From: Gammaproteobacteria bacterium
Lineage (GTDB): Bacteria > Pseudomonadota > Gammaproteobacteria > Steroidobacterales > Steroidobacteraceae
Reading direction: 5' to 3'
Length of the DNA stretch: 64,000 nt
Assembly: GCA_004297335.1 (NCBI GenBank)
Contig: SCUD01000140.1
Span: 1 to 64,000 of the forward strand
The translations under genes and the position numbers were made by a program. Below are positions 40,514-49,931 of the stretch, in pieces (within the stretch, counting starts at the first letter, position 1; each line of letters begins with the position of its first letter). Under the pieces are notes generated by a model. The model worked only from the letters and a program-made list of their open reading frames with translations. It made no database searches and was not told the DNA's origin.

Positions 40514-42689
40514 CAGCAAATCGCAAACGGTCGGCTATCGCTACTACCTGGGCATGCACCTCGCGATCTGTCACGGCCCGGTGGATGCGATCACCGAGAT
40601 CCAGGTCGGCGAGCGCCAGGCATGGAGCGGCAACCTCACCGCCAGCGGCCGAATCACGGTCAACATGCCCGAGCTGTTCGGTGGCGAAAAGCGCGAAGGC
40701 GGCATTTCCGGCGCCATCGATGCCGCGTTCGGTCAAGCGGCGCAGACGCCGAATGATTACCTCGCATCGAAGATCGGCTCGCCGCAGCCAGCCTATCGCG
40801 GGGTTCTGAGTCTGATTTTGCGGCAGGTGTACATCGCCGCGAATAACCCCTACATGAAACCTTGGGCTGTGCGTGTGAAACGGTGTTTTCGCGACTGGTA
40901 TTCCGCGAAGGCGGAAGTCAACGGCGCAGCCAACCCAGCGCACATCGTCTACGAATGCCTCACGAATTCCGCCTGGGGCATGGGGTATCCGACGGCCAGT
41001 ATCGACGACGCCTCGTTTCGCGCGGCGGCCGATGCGCTTTTCAGCGAGGGATTCGGGCTCAACATGATCTGGCTGCAGCAGAGCAAGATTGAGCAGTTCA
41101 TCAAAGAAATAATGGATCACATCGGCGGCGTGCTAACGACCTCGCCGTCGACGGGACGGTTCACCCTGAAGCTGGTGCGTGCGGACTACACCGTGGCGAC
41201 GCTTCCCGTCCTGAACCCGGACAACGTGATCGAGCTGGAGAGCTTTCAGCGAGCGGCCTGGGGTGAGACGACCAACGAGATCGTGCTCATCTACACCAAG
41301 CCGGACACCTTCAAAGAGACCAGCATCGCGGTCCAGGACCTCGCCAATATCCAGGCACAGGGCGCCGTGGTGTCGCAGACCCGGCGCTATCCCGGCATCA
41401 CCTCGGACAACCTTGCCGCCCGGGTCGCGATGCGCGATCTGGCCGTCGTATCCACGCCGCTTGCCAAGGTCCGCATGAAGGTGAACCGCGAAGCCTGGAA
41501 TCTGTACCCGGGCGATGTATTCAAGCTGGAATGGCCAGCACTGGGTATCGCCGGACTGGTGATGCGGATTGCGGGCGTCGATGGGGGCTCACTCACCAGT
41601 GGCGCCATCAGCATCGACGCGGTCGAGGATGTGTTCGGGCTGCCGTCAGCGGCCTACACCGCATCCCAGCCAACAGGATGGACCGACCCAGTGCCCGAGC
41701 CATCCGCGACAACACCTCGACGTCTGGTCGAGGCCCCTTACTGGGATGTCGCCCGCGCGCTGTCCGCCTCCGAGCTGGCCTATCTCGACGCCACGGACTG
41801 CTATCTCCAGGCCTTGGGCGGTCGCCCGGCCCCTGGGGCACTGAACTACGACCTGTACAGCAAGACGAACTCGGCCTCGACCTACAACCAGCGTGGCCAG
41901 GGTGAGTTCTGCCCCACGGCGGTTCTCGCCACGAGCCTTGCGCAAGAGGTGACGAGCACGACGACCTACAGCGGCGAACTCGACATCGATCTGGTCGCGA
42001 CCGGGAGCTATGCCTACATCAACGATGAAGTTGTCCTGGTCACTGCCATCAATACGACCACGCAGAGCATGACGCTGACCCGTGGCGTCATGGATACTGT
42101 GCCGGTCAGCCACGCGCCCGGCAGCCGGATCTGGTTTGCCGATGGTGCGCAGGGCATCGATCCGACCGAGTACGCCGCTGGAGAGACGGTCAACGCACGA
42201 CTGCTCACCGTGACCGGAAAAGGCACGCTGGCGCTGGCATCGGCACCGACCGACTCCCTGGCCATGAACCGCCGGCAAAACCGGCCATACCCACCCGGCA
42301 ACGTGCGGGTAAACAACGTGGCCTATCCGGCGGTCGCCAAAGGCGATCTGGTCATCTCCTGGGCGCATCGCGATCGACTCAGCCAAACGGTGAGCCTGGT
42401 GCCCCAGACCAACGGCAACATCGGCCCCGAAGCTGGGGTGACGTACACGCTGCGGATCTACGGGGAAGCGGGCAGCCTGCGACGCACCTACACCGGCCTG
42501 ACCGGCGCCAGCCAGACCTACACCCTGGCAGACGACACCGCTGATTCTGGTCTCGGCCGACCTAACGCCGCGCTGCGAATCGAACTCGAAGCCAATCGCG
42601 CGGGCGTGATCAGCCTGCAGAAGCACTCCATCGCATTCGAGCGCGCGGGCTACGGACTTCACTACGACAAATACTACGGAGGCACCTGA
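40503..42689 (+). CDS. Tail-tip / host-specificity protein (gpJ-like)
   Basis: 728 residues. N-terminus MGGSSKSQTVGYRYYLGMHL, then AICHGPVDAITEIQVGERQA, NNPYMKPWAVRVKRCFRDWY, HIVYECLTNSAWGMGYPTAS, FIKEIMDHIGGVLTTSPSTG, AWGETTNEIVLIYTKPDTFK and a beta-rich C-terminal region. The SAWGMGYP and IKEIMDHIGG parts are typical of the hub/gpJ-type central tail protein of DUF2163-containing siphophages. The C-terminus likely carries receptor-binding folds. Overlaps by 11 and 1 bases with its neighbours. Confidence 0.9.
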   Translation: MGGSSKSQTVGYRYYLGMHLAICHGPVDAITEIQVGERQAWSGNLTASGRITVNMPELFGGEKREGGISGAIDAAFGQAAQTPNDYLASKIGSPQPAYRGVLSLILRQVYIAANNPYMKPWAVRVKRCFRDWYSAKAEVNGAANPAHIVYECLTNSAWGMGYPTASIDDASFRAAADALFSEGFGLNMIWLQQSKIEQFIKEIMDHIGGVLTTSPSTGRFTLKLVRADYTVATLPVLNPDNVIELESFQRAAWGETTNEIVLIYTKPDTFKETSIAVQDLANIQAQGAVVSQTRRYPGITSDNLAARVAMRDLAVVSTPLAKVRMKVNREAWNLYPGDVFKLEWPALGIAGLVMRIAGVDGGSLTSGAISIDAVEDVFGLPSAAYTASQPTGWTDPVPEPSATTPRRLVEAPYWDVARALSASELAYLDATDCYLQALGGRPAPGALNYDLYSKTNSASTYNQRGQGEFCPTAVLATSLAQEVTSTTTYSGELDIDLVATGSYAYINDEVVLVTAINTTTQSMTLTRGVMDTVPVSHAPGSRIWFADGAQGIDPTEYAAGETVNARLLTVTGKGTLALASAPTDSLAMNRRQNRPYPPGNVRVNNVAYPAVAKGDLVISWAHRDRLSQTVSLVPQTNGNIGPEAGVTYTLRIYGEAGSLRRTYTGLTGASQTYTLADDTADSGLGRPNAALRIELEANRAGVISLQKHSIAFERAGYGLHYDKYYGGT

Positions 42690-43042
42690 TGCCCGCAATC
42701 ACTGACCCGAACCTGGGACTCAACTATGGCTGGACACTCGGCGAGAGTGGCTGGGGCGCCGGCATGGACGCCAACCTCAAACGGCTGGGCGCCATCGTCA
42801 GCCTCTCGGTCAAAGACCGCGATCTGGCCACGCCGCCGGCCAGCCCAGTGAATGGCGATCGCTATCTCATTCCCGCTGGCGCAACCGGGGTCTGGAGCGG
42901 CAAGACCGACCAGATCGCGGCGCGCATCGCGGGCGTATGGGAGTACCACATCCCTAAAGTCGGCTGGCTGTGCTTCATCGAGGACGAGGCTGTGCTCTCG
43001 GCCTACAAGGTCACCGGCTGGAGTCCCGGCGTCGCCATCTGA
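42689..43042 (+). CDS. DUF2793 domain protein (fibre-tip type)
   Basis: 117 residues: MPAITDPNLGLNYGWTLGES, GWGAGMDANLKRLGAIVSLS, VKDRDLATPPASPVNGDRYL, IPAGATGVWSGKTDQIAARI, AGVWEYHIPKVGWLCFIEDE. This is the compact DUF2793 domain found at ends of phage tail fibres. It shares one base with the gpJ-like gene, so it is the last tail structural gene. Ends before the terminator at 43063. Confidence 0.9.
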   Translation: MPAITDPNLGLNYGWTLGESGWGAGMDANLKRLGAIVSLSVKDRDLATPPASPVNGDRYLIPAGATGVWSGKTDQIAARIAGVWEYHIPKVGWLCFIEDEAVLSAYKVTGWSPGVAI

Positions 43043-43062
43043 TCCATTTCCCCTGAACCTCG

Positions 43063-43087
43063 AAAACCCGCCCACGTGGCGGGTTTT
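43063..43087 (+). terminator. Strong terminator-like hairpin between tail and lysis genes
   Basis: AAAACCCGCC / GGCGGGTTTT with a CACGT loop, a perfect 10-bp stem with T-run on one side and A-run on the other, so it could act in both directions. It separates structural from lysis genes. Confidence 0.85.
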
Positions 43088-43107
43088 GCATTTCTGGAGC
43101 CTGCCCT

Positions 43108-43407
43108 ATGACTGACCCACAAAAACCCGCACTGGTCGACAACACGCTCCTCCTGCGCAAGGAGGATTTCGAAGAACTTCTGGACCGCGCCGCCGAGCGG
43201 GGCGCCAGGCGCGCACTTGCCGATGTTGGCTTGGACGGTGATGACGCCGCCCACGACATCCGAGAACTGCGCGGCCTGCTCGATGCCTTCAACACCGCCA
43301 AGCACACCGCCTGGCAGACCGTCATCAAGATGATCACCACCGGATTCCTGCTGGCGCTGGTGGCGGGCGCCCTCATCAAGTTCAAGGTGTTCGGAGGTGG
43401 CCAATGA
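43108..43407 (+). CDS. Single-membrane-segment lysis-region protein (DUF6127-like)
   Basis: 99 residues: MTDPQKPALVDNTLLLRKED, FEELLDRAAERGARRALADV, AHDIRELRGLLDAFNTAKHT and a single C-terminal membrane segment VIKMITTGFLLALVAGALIK. This fits a phage small-holin or DUF6127-type membrane protein before a second holin gene. It overlaps the next gene by 4 bases. Function in lysis is inferred from position and topology. Confidence 0.85.
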   Translation: MTDPQKPALVDNTLLLRKEDFEELLDRAAERGARRALADVGLDGDDAAHDIRELRGLLDAFNTAKHTAWQTVIKMITTGFLLALVAGALIKFKVFGGGQ

Positions 43408-43880
43408 TCGAGACGCTTCTTGGTGGTCTGCTCGGCGGCGCGTTTCGCCTTGCACCTGAGTTCCTCAAGTGGCTCGACCGCAAGGGCGAACGCGGCCACG
43501 AGCTGTCGATGCAGGACAAGGCGCTCGAATTCGAGAAACTGCGCGGTGCGCAGCGCATGGACGAAATAGGTGCCGGCGCCGATGCAGCATGGAACGTGGG
43601 CGCGATCGAGACGCTGCGCGAAGCGGTTCGCACCCAGGGCGAGAAGACCGGCGTGCGCTGGGCCGATGCCTTGTCGAGCAGCGTCCGCCCAGTCATCACA
43701 TACTGGTTCATGGCGCTGTACTGCGCTGCCAAGACAGCAGCCTTCGTGGCTGCCATTGAAGGCGGTGCCGACTGGGGCGTCGCCATCGTCCACGCATGGA
43801 CCGACGCCGACCAAGCCCTGTGGGCCGGCGTGCTGAACTTCTGGTTCATCGGGCGCGTGTTCGACCGGGTCCGGCAATGA
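43404..43880 (+). CDS. 3TM-type holin
   Basis: 158 residues with an amphipathic N-terminal segment (IETLLGGLLGGAFRLAPEFL), a long helical charged stretch (DRKGERGHELSMQDKALEFE, KLRGAQRMDEIG) and two clear membrane segments, PVITYWFMALYCAAKTAAFV and ALWAGVLNFWFIGRVFD. The pattern matches the 3TM-type holin family (Holin_3TM_2). Holins open the inner membrane for the endolysin encoded next. Coupled by ATGA to both neighbours. Confidence 0.85.
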   Translation: MIETLLGGLLGGAFRLAPEFLKWLDRKGERGHELSMQDKALEFEKLRGAQRMDEIGAGADAAWNVGAIETLREAVRTQGEKTGVRWADALSSSVRPVITYWFMALYCAAKTAAFVAAIEGGADWGVAIVHAWTDADQALWAGVLNFWFIGRVFDRVRQ

Positions 43881-44353
43881 GCCAGATTCCGCATGCCGCC
43901 ATGGTACTGGCGAAGCGGTTCGAGGGATTTCATCGAATCCCGAAGGCAGATCCTCTGCGCCGGGCCCATCCCTACATCTGCCCGGCCGGCTACTGGACGA
44001 TTGGCTACGGGCGTTTGTGCAAGCCAGACCATCCACCGATCAACGAGGAAGAGGGCGAGACCTACTTGCGTCAGGACCTGCGCACAGCACTCACCGCAAC
44101 GCTTCGCTACTGCCCGGTTCTGGCCGCCGAGTCAGAGGCGCGACTCGCGGCCATCGTCGACTTCACCTTCAACCTCGGTGCAGGGCGGCTTCAGACATCG
44201 ACCCTGAGGCGACGCATCAATCAGCGGGACTGGACGAGCGCAGCCCATGAACTGCGCCGATGGGTCTATGGTGGCGGGAAGGTGCTGCCGGGATTAGTCG
44301 TTCGAAGAGATGCCGAAGTTATGTTGCTGACGATGGAAGCTGGAACAAGGTAG
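43877..44353 (+). CDS. Phage lysozyme (T4-type muramidase, GH24 endolysin)
   Basis: 158 residues from ATG 43877. RFEGFHRIPKADPLRRAHPY contains the catalytic Glu, then ICPAGYWTIGYGRLCKPDHP with the expected WTIGYG and the following region. The C-terminal domain has LAAIVDFTFNLGAGRLQTST and LRRRINQRDWTSAAHELRRW. No signal peptide, so it depends on the holin. Last gene of the phage late region; no Rz/spanin genes were recognised. Confidence 0.94.
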   Translation: MSQIPHAAMVLAKRFEGFHRIPKADPLRRAHPYICPAGYWTIGYGRLCKPDHPPINEEEGETYLRQDLRTALTATLRYCPVLAAESEARLAAIVDFTFNLGAGRLQTSTLRRRINQRDWTSAAHELRRWVYGGGKVLPGLVVRRDAEVMLLTMEAGTR

Positions 44354-44402
44354 TCGTTCCCTACAACAGGCAGCCAAGGTAAACTGCGCCGTATATCCGA
44401 AA

Positions 44403-45548
44403 ATGATCAACAACACAAGACCCCGTAACGTGGCCCTGGCATATAGCAAAGAAAATGCGCTGAACGCAATCTGTCCTTATTTCACGATGTTTCCGCTCGA
44501 GTATCCGCTGCGAGTGCTTAAGAAACACAAAAAGGACAACCCAGTCGTGCTCGACCCATTCTGCGGTCGGGGCACAACTCTATTTGCTGCGCGAAACCTG
44601 GGGATGAATGCGTGGGGAATTGATTCGTCACCTGTTGCAGTGGCGATTGCCAAAGCCAAGCTGGCCTCTTGCGATATCGACGATCCTATTGCACTCGCGG
44701 AAGCTCTGATTGCAAGCACTGATCCCATCGACATTCCTAAAAGTCCGTTTTTCAAGCACGCATACCATCCGCAGACGCTTCGCGATTTGTGTAAGTTACG
44801 CGAGGCTTTATTGGTGCTACCTAAGGGTTCTGACGCATCAGTAATACTTCGCGCCGCCGCACTAGGATGCCTACACGGCCCCTTGCCAAAGGACCTCGCA
44901 AACGCTGGGTACTTCTCCAATCAAATGCCGAGGACCTATGCGTCAAAGCCGGACTACGCAGTTCGCTACTGGAAAGAAAAGGGTCTCAAGGCTCCAAAGC
45001 TAGATGTTATAACTGTTCTACGGCGAAAAATTGCGCGCCTAACAGGGCTGAGCTTCACGTCACCGAACTCCATTCTCCAAGTGTTCCAGGGCGACTCACA
45101 AGAGGCGGATACCTACGATGCAATCAATGCCAAGCCATCTTTAGTAATCACATCCCCCCCATATTACGGCATGCGTACATATGTACAGGATCAGTGGTTG
45201 AGAAACTGGTTTTTAGGCGGACCTAGTGAAATTGACTATACGGCAGGCCCGCAATTAAATCACGGCGGGAAAGATGTATTTGCCAAATCTCTTGGATCGG
45301 TATGGCGGAATACTTCGAGCATTTCCTCCGATCGACTGGAGATGTATGTCCGGTTTGGAATCATTCCTTCCGCTGCAGTCAACGTGAAGGAAATATTCAA
45401 GAACTCCCTTGAGGAGTCTGGTAACAAGTGGCGATTGGTTTCGGTTCGCGCCGCCGCTTCAGCCGATGCAGGAAAGCGGCAAGCAGATCAGATGAAGACT
45501 GATTCTGCCGCTGCCGTCGAGTTTGATTTTCACGTCGAGCGCATTTAG
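44403..45548 (+). CDS. DNA methyltransferase (SPPY type) beside the defence genes
   Basis: 381 residues. AdoMet motif LDPFCGRGTTLFAARNLGM at 50-68 precedes the catalytic VITSPPYYGMRTYVQDQWL near 246-264, the order motif I then motif IV. Between lie ~180 residues probably including target recognition. SPPY suggests cytosine-N4 methylation or a related activity. The gene is visibly lower in GC than the phage genes to its left and lies 49 bases after the lysozyme. It converges with the nuclease-helicase gene, 13 bases between stops. Could protect the host DNA from that enzyme (inference). Confidence 0.9.
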   Translation: MINNTRPRNVALAYSKENALNAICPYFTMFPLEYPLRVLKKHKKDNPVVLDPFCGRGTTLFAARNLGMNAWGIDSSPVAVAIAKAKLASCDIDDPIALAEALIASTDPIDIPKSPFFKHAYHPQTLRDLCKLREALLVLPKGSDASVILRAAALGCLHGPLPKDLANAGYFSNQMPRTYASKPDYAVRYWKEKGLKAPKLDVITVLRRKIARLTGLSFTSPNSILQVFQGDSQEADTYDAINAKPSLVITSPPYYGMRTYVQDQWLRNWFLGGPSEIDYTAGPQLNHGGKDVFAKSLGSVWRNTSSISSDRLEMYVRFGIIPSAAVNVKEIFKNSLEESGNKWRLVSVRAAASADAGKRQADQMKTDSAAAVEFDFHVERI

Positions 45549-45561
45549 CTCTACACAATCA

Positions 45562-48500
45562 CTACCGGTGATAACGCAGCTTCGCTTGCTTTGACGTCGC
45601 CCCAGACATGATTTGATCCGCAATTTCATGATTGCAGAACTCATCTACGTAGTCTTTGATGGCGTGTGCAGTCTCGAGCGCTTTCTTGTCCTGCGGTACG
45701 TGTCCCGCAAGAGTCATAGGCATGATCACCAGGCATTTGGCCATTGCGCGTGAAATCGCCACGTTGGTGCGCTCGAGCTGCATGAGGAATGCCTCCTCGC
45801 CCATGATCACATCCGCGTCGCCTACACCGAAAGTAACGACGATGGTGTGCCGCTGCCCACCCTGGAATTTTTCCACGGTATCAACGGCCGAATCAATCAG
45901 ATCGGGCGGATCTCCAGGAAATATCGCTCTTAGTTCACGAACCACGAGTGCACGCTGTGCTCTGTGCGGCGTGACAATACCGATGCACTGACCCCAAAAT
46001 TGATCATGCGTGGGCGATAGGTGACTGACCGAGCCCCTTCCATCGAGCTCAGCACTCACTGTATGCCTGAGGCACCAGGTCAGCGCTGCAACGATTTTGG
46101 CCTCAAATGAGTTACTTTGCGATGACAGGTCGTCGTCATGCAGCAAAGTCAGCACCTTCTTGTCTGCATCCAGGATTTGCGGCCACAGGGAAGACCAGGG
46201 TAGCGAGCTCGGGAAGCCAGTAGTCGGAGTCGGCACAGCAGCAAGCAAATGGAGCGCAGTTGCAGGATTCGAGGCTTGCAGTGTTGCGCGATAGCCGATC
46301 GTTCGTGCAAAAGCCACGATTTCTTCAGCCGATCGGTAGTTTTCTTCGAGCGGGCACGTATTAATCTTGCCCGCAAATGGTCTGGTGAGTAGATATTTCT
46401 GGATACTGCCTACCAAGTATTCCGCTCCGACAGGCGGCTCAAGCGCCATTATCGGCGGCATCTGGAGATGATCTCCGGCAATGATCAAACGAGAGTCCTC
46501 TTTCAACGTTGCCAAGGGCGAAATCGCCGTGGTCAATTGAACTTGAGAACTTTCGTCGACGATAACAACGTCAAAAACTGGCCCAACGTGACGACCGCAG
46601 GTCCACTCAGAGAGTTTGTAGGACTGCATTGTTGATGTGGCTACGATCGTGACGACATCCGTTTTCGCCAGACTGCTGAGGCAATCCTGGGTCTCTTGGT
46701 TACTTTGATGAAGATTGAAAGACTCCACTCGCAAGTGCGTGCTCGTTGCAGCAAATGATCGTGGGGATTGGGACGACGAATACCCAATGAACACCTCGGC
46801 TGGACATGTCGTGTCGTTGCCCAGCGAACTCACCACACGCCCGATGAGCTCTTCCACGGCCTTGTAAGTAGGCCCTGCCACCAATACCTTTAATGGCTGG
46901 CCGCTCTGCACAGCGTCGTGGACTAAGCCATGAATGCAGCCCGCAAGCGTCTGAGTCTTCCCTGTTCCCGGCGGGCCCCAAATGATCGTCAGCCCCTTCT
47001 CTGCGGCATGGGCTACAGCATCTGTCTGACTGCTGTTCAGATTGTGCATGGACCTAGCATATGCAGCGACCGACGCCGCTTGGGTCGAGGCAACGACGGA
47101 CGTTCCTTGAACGGAGTCAGCCGCCCACAGCACTCGCGCGAGCGGAGTAACGGTATCTGTGCCCGCCCTCGGCGCTCTGGCACCCATGGCTACCGCCGCG
47201 TTGCTGTCGGCGACCGCAATCGAGGGGTTGCCGACGTCTGTCAAAATCCCCCTTGCTTTTTCATACCATTTGAATGAACCCTGCCCTTTGGTGATGAAGA
47301 TGTCGTTCATCAAATCAATGGTCGAATTAGCAAGCAGGTACGGGAAGAACGCTGGCTCTCGCCAGTTAGACAACTTCAATATTGCCTTGCGGGTGCCACG
47401 GTCAAACGATACGAGCGTGACAGACAATGCCGACCACAATGGCGTGGTGAGTGTCTGGTCCGAGCCTGAATACGCAGGCGCACCGGTGGCAATGATGTCT
47501 CGTGCGCGTTGCAGGGGAAGGCCCGGATTTCCTTCTTTTCCGAGAGCGAGGTAGCCTTCACTGTCGTCGAGTTTCGCCTCTGTTGATCCTGCCAACACGT
47601 CAAACACATATTCATTCGTTAATCCCGTCGGATTCCCGTTGGTAAGTCGCACCGCCTCATAGCTCGCTTCCAATGCTTCGGAATCGAGCGCCAGGCGCTG
47701 ATGAGACTCCAGTTTTCTGGTGTGATACTGAAGCTCCTCCCACCACACCCAAAGCTTGCTGTCGAAAGCTACGTCGCGGGCTCCCTGTGGAATCGACAGC
47801 GTAAGCTTTGGCGCATTCGCCTTAAGTTGGCCTCTGAAATCCGTACGCAGCTTTTCGACAACACTGTTCAATGCCCGACATTGCTTATCAAGCGCGTTAC
47901 CGAATTCTTGAATGACGGTATTTCGAGGGACAGTGACCGACCCGCGTTTGATCGTGGTCACACTGCTCCAGATCTCGTAGATGCGCTCTCTCGGAATACC
48001 GTTGGTCAGGAACTCACGATAGAAGGCATCACCCTGCCGAACTGGACCTGGCCCGGAGTAGTAGGTTTCGGCGGTATCGAATAGTGTGATGACGTGGGGA
48101 GTCGGCGCGAAAATTACTCTCCGAACGATCTCGTCAACAAACACAACGCATGGACTAACCGCACCCTCGGGCTTCTCTATCAGCTCATCGGCAGGAAAGA
48201 GCCATGCCAGCGCCTTGGTCTTGCGGTTAGTGAGGTTCAGGACTCTTGGCAAATGACGGCCCATCGCGCCGCACAACTCCTCGAACTGACGTTTTTCCCA
48301 GAATGCGACTTGAGCAGTGAGCGGTGTTTTCCCGGCGGCGCGAACGAACGCTTCGGCCTGATCGACCATGTCGGACAGCGTTGATAGCAGCCCCTCAAGA
48401 GCAACCCACTCGTCGGCGAGACTTTTCTGGTCCACTACAAAGCACTTCGTAGCGAACTGTCGCGGGGTCTGTCCGCTCACATAGGCCGTTGCTCTTCCAA

Positions 48501-49815
48501 ATATTGATAAGCCGGTAAGAAGCCCTGCACTCGGATCGAAGTTGACGGTAATGGCCACGTGCAATTGCGGCCATGGTGCCAGGCTTGCCAAAACCGCCGT
48601 ACTGTCGACCGTTGTCGTTGATGCGATCAATGCTTGAGCACGCGCCGGGATACGACTGCGCTCCTTCTTGAGATGGCTGTGTTGTTGAAAAGCCGGATGT
48701 GCCGACGGTGCACTTGCGGCGCTCGCCGTATTCTGAATCGCGTTAATTTGGAGCGTCTTTCTTGCACCGCGAGTCATACCGGCGATCTGACTCAGATGGC
48801 CCGTCAATTTTGCTGCGGGGTAGCAATAGTGTGTTGGTTGTGCAGCAATTTTCGCTTTGTCCTTCGGGTTTGCCCATTTTTCGTGCCCGAGCCAGTCACA
48901 CGAGCTACAGCGGCCATCGACGTGCCATTCCAGATCTTGCCAGCCATTAGCTGATGCATCACCGATGGTGATAACTCGAAGCAAGTCCTCCCTGAAGAAA
49001 TGGAGCACCGTTGGCAAATAGAAACGAAGGTTGGCATCCTCGCTGTCGGCAATAAGCGCATCAAGATATTGAACCGAGGTTGCGGTCGTCGTCCCAGTCA
49101 TTAATGCATCGAGCGCTGACTGCCCTTGCTTGAAGCGAGTCCACAAATAGCTGCGTATCGTTACGAAGTATTTATTCTGTAACCCTTGGCCAGCGATCCA
49201 GTTAGCCAAGAAAATGGCGTAAAGCGCGACTTCTGCCGAATAGCTCGGGTTTGCTTCGCTCGTATGCTTAACATCAATGATGCTCAGTGCGTGACGCGTC
49301 TCTGTAGTGATGTCAATGGGTCTGCGACAGCCGTTTGCACCGACTTCTTCATCATCGACTACAGCCTGGCGCACAACAATGATGTCTGGAATGAGTCCAG
49401 CAATTGGAGGCACCTGAGCGGTTTGCACTGCATCAAGACCAATGTTCGTCAAGACCGTGTTCTGAAAGGTCGAAGGGTCGAATTTCCCTTGCAAGAGGAT
49501 TGAAGGGAGTGTTGTAACCTTGCCAAGCAGCGTGGCGAGCGGAGCCTTAACCGGCTTGGTCCCTCCCTTGTCGGGCTGATATATAACCAAGCTGCCGAAC
49601 GCCTGTATCAATTGATCATTGCGTTCATCCTCAAAGTCCCGTCCTGCCGTTTGCAGAACGCCAATTCCTGGTCGCGCCTGCAACGGAACCGGCATGCTGT
49701 GTGTCGCAAGCTCTGAGTCCTCATGCAAGGACAGGTAGAGCTCTCGATCACACTTTGTCCGGAGGAACATGGACAGGGCGCTTTTGGAGATCCTTTTTTT
49801 TGCAATGCTCGGCAT
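45562..49815 (-). CDS. Cas4-like nuclease fused to Upf1/Dna2-type SF1 helicase
   Basis: 1417 residues. N-terminal nuclease: LIPDIIVVRQ with Asp144, IIDVKHT with Asp181/Lys183. Four cysteines (22, 303, 306, 331) sit where Cas4/AddB proteins hold an Fe-S cluster: TKCDRELYL, GRCSSCDWL and THYCYP. Central ~500 residues are not recognised. C-terminal helicase: Walker A IWGPPGTGKTQT near 945, Walker B DVVIVDESSQVQ near 1085, VEKFQGGQRHTIVV and ERTNVAISRAM near 1345. This agrees with the TM0106-type RecB-like nuclease/helicase. Lower GC than neighbours; probable phage-defence effector by context. Confidence 0.9.
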   Translation of the reverse strand: MPSIAKKRISKSALSMFLRTKCDRELYLSLHEDSELATHSMPVPLQARPGIGVLQTAGRDFEDERNDQLIQAFGSLVIYQPDKGGTKPVKAPLATLLGKVTTLPSILLQGKFDPSTFQNTVLTNIGLDAVQTAQVPPIAGLIPDIIVVRQAVVDDEEVGANGCRRPIDITTETRHALSIIDVKHTSEANPSYSAEVALYAIFLANWIAGQGLQNKYFVTIRSYLWTRFKQGQSALDALMTGTTTATSVQYLDALIADSEDANLRFYLPTVLHFFREDLLRVITIGDASANGWQDLEWHVDGRCSSCDWLGHEKWANPKDKAKIAAQPTHYCYPAAKLTGHLSQIAGMTRGARKTLQINAIQNTASAASAPSAHPAFQQHSHLKKERSRIPARAQALIASTTTVDSTAVLASLAPWPQLHVAITVNFDPSAGLLTGLSIFGRATAYVSGQTPRQFATKCFVVDQKSLADEWVALEGLLSTLSDMVDQAEAFVRAAGKTPLTAQVAFWEKRQFEELCGAMGRHLPRVLNLTNRKTKALAWLFPADELIEKPEGAVSPCVVFVDEIVRRVIFAPTPHVITLFDTAETYYSGPGPVRQGDAFYREFLTNGIPRERIYEIWSSVTTIKRGSVTVPRNTVIQEFGNALDKQCRALNSVVEKLRTDFRGQLKANAPKLTLSIPQGARDVAFDSKLWVWWEELQYHTRKLESHQRLALDSEALEASYEAVRLTNGNPTGLTNEYVFDVLAGSTEAKLDDSEGYLALGKEGNPGLPLQRARDIIATGAPAYSGSDQTLTTPLWSALSVTLVSFDRGTRKAILKLSNWREPAFFPYLLANSTIDLMNDIFITKGQGSFKWYEKARGILTDVGNPSIAVADSNAAVAMGARAPRAGTDTVTPLARVLWAADSVQGTSVVASTQAASVAAYARSMHNLNSSQTDAVAHAAEKGLTIIWGPPGTGKTQTLAGCIHGLVHDAVQSGQPLKVLVAGPTYKAVEELIGRVVSSLGNDTTCPAEVFIGYSSSQSPRSFAATSTHLRVESFNLHQSNQETQDCLSSLAKTDVVTIVATSTMQSYKLSEWTCGRHVGPVFDVVIVDESSQVQLTTAISPLATLKEDSRLIIAGDHLQMPPIMALEPPVGAEYLVGSIQKYLLTRPFAGKINTCPLEENYRSAEEIVAFARTIGYRATLQASNPATALHLLAAVPTPTTGFPSSLPWSSLWPQILDADKKVLTLLHDDDLSSQSNSFEAKIVAALTWCLRHTVSAELDGRGSVSHLSPTHDQFWGQCIGIVTPHRAQRALVVRELRAIFPGDPPDLIDSAVDTVEKFQGGQRHTIVVTFGVGDADVIMGEEAFLMQLERTNVAISRAMAKCLVIMPMTLAGHVPQDKKALETAHAIKDYVDEFCNHEIADQIMSGATSKQAKLRYHR

Positions 49816-49931
49816 AAAGTCTATTTCCAGAAAAACTTGACGAATTGCATGTGATCGATGAAGTAGCAGTGTTGATCATCTGCGTCTGCCGAATTACATC
49901 GCGGCTAAACTCACTCAGCACTGTCTACACA
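49816..49931. other. 116-base gap between brxL and the nuclease-helicase
   Basis: No gene seen. It is AT-richer than the BREX genes. It probably carries the start signals of the minus-strand nuclease-helicase gene, whose ATG is at 49815, but no clear promoter or terminator could be fixed. Confidence 0.4.

Noticed and set aside
1247-44402. attL/attR direct repeats bordering the prophage
   Set aside because: Comparison by eye of 1240-1260 and 3754-3878 with 44354-44402 showed no convincing identical core; needs a computed search.
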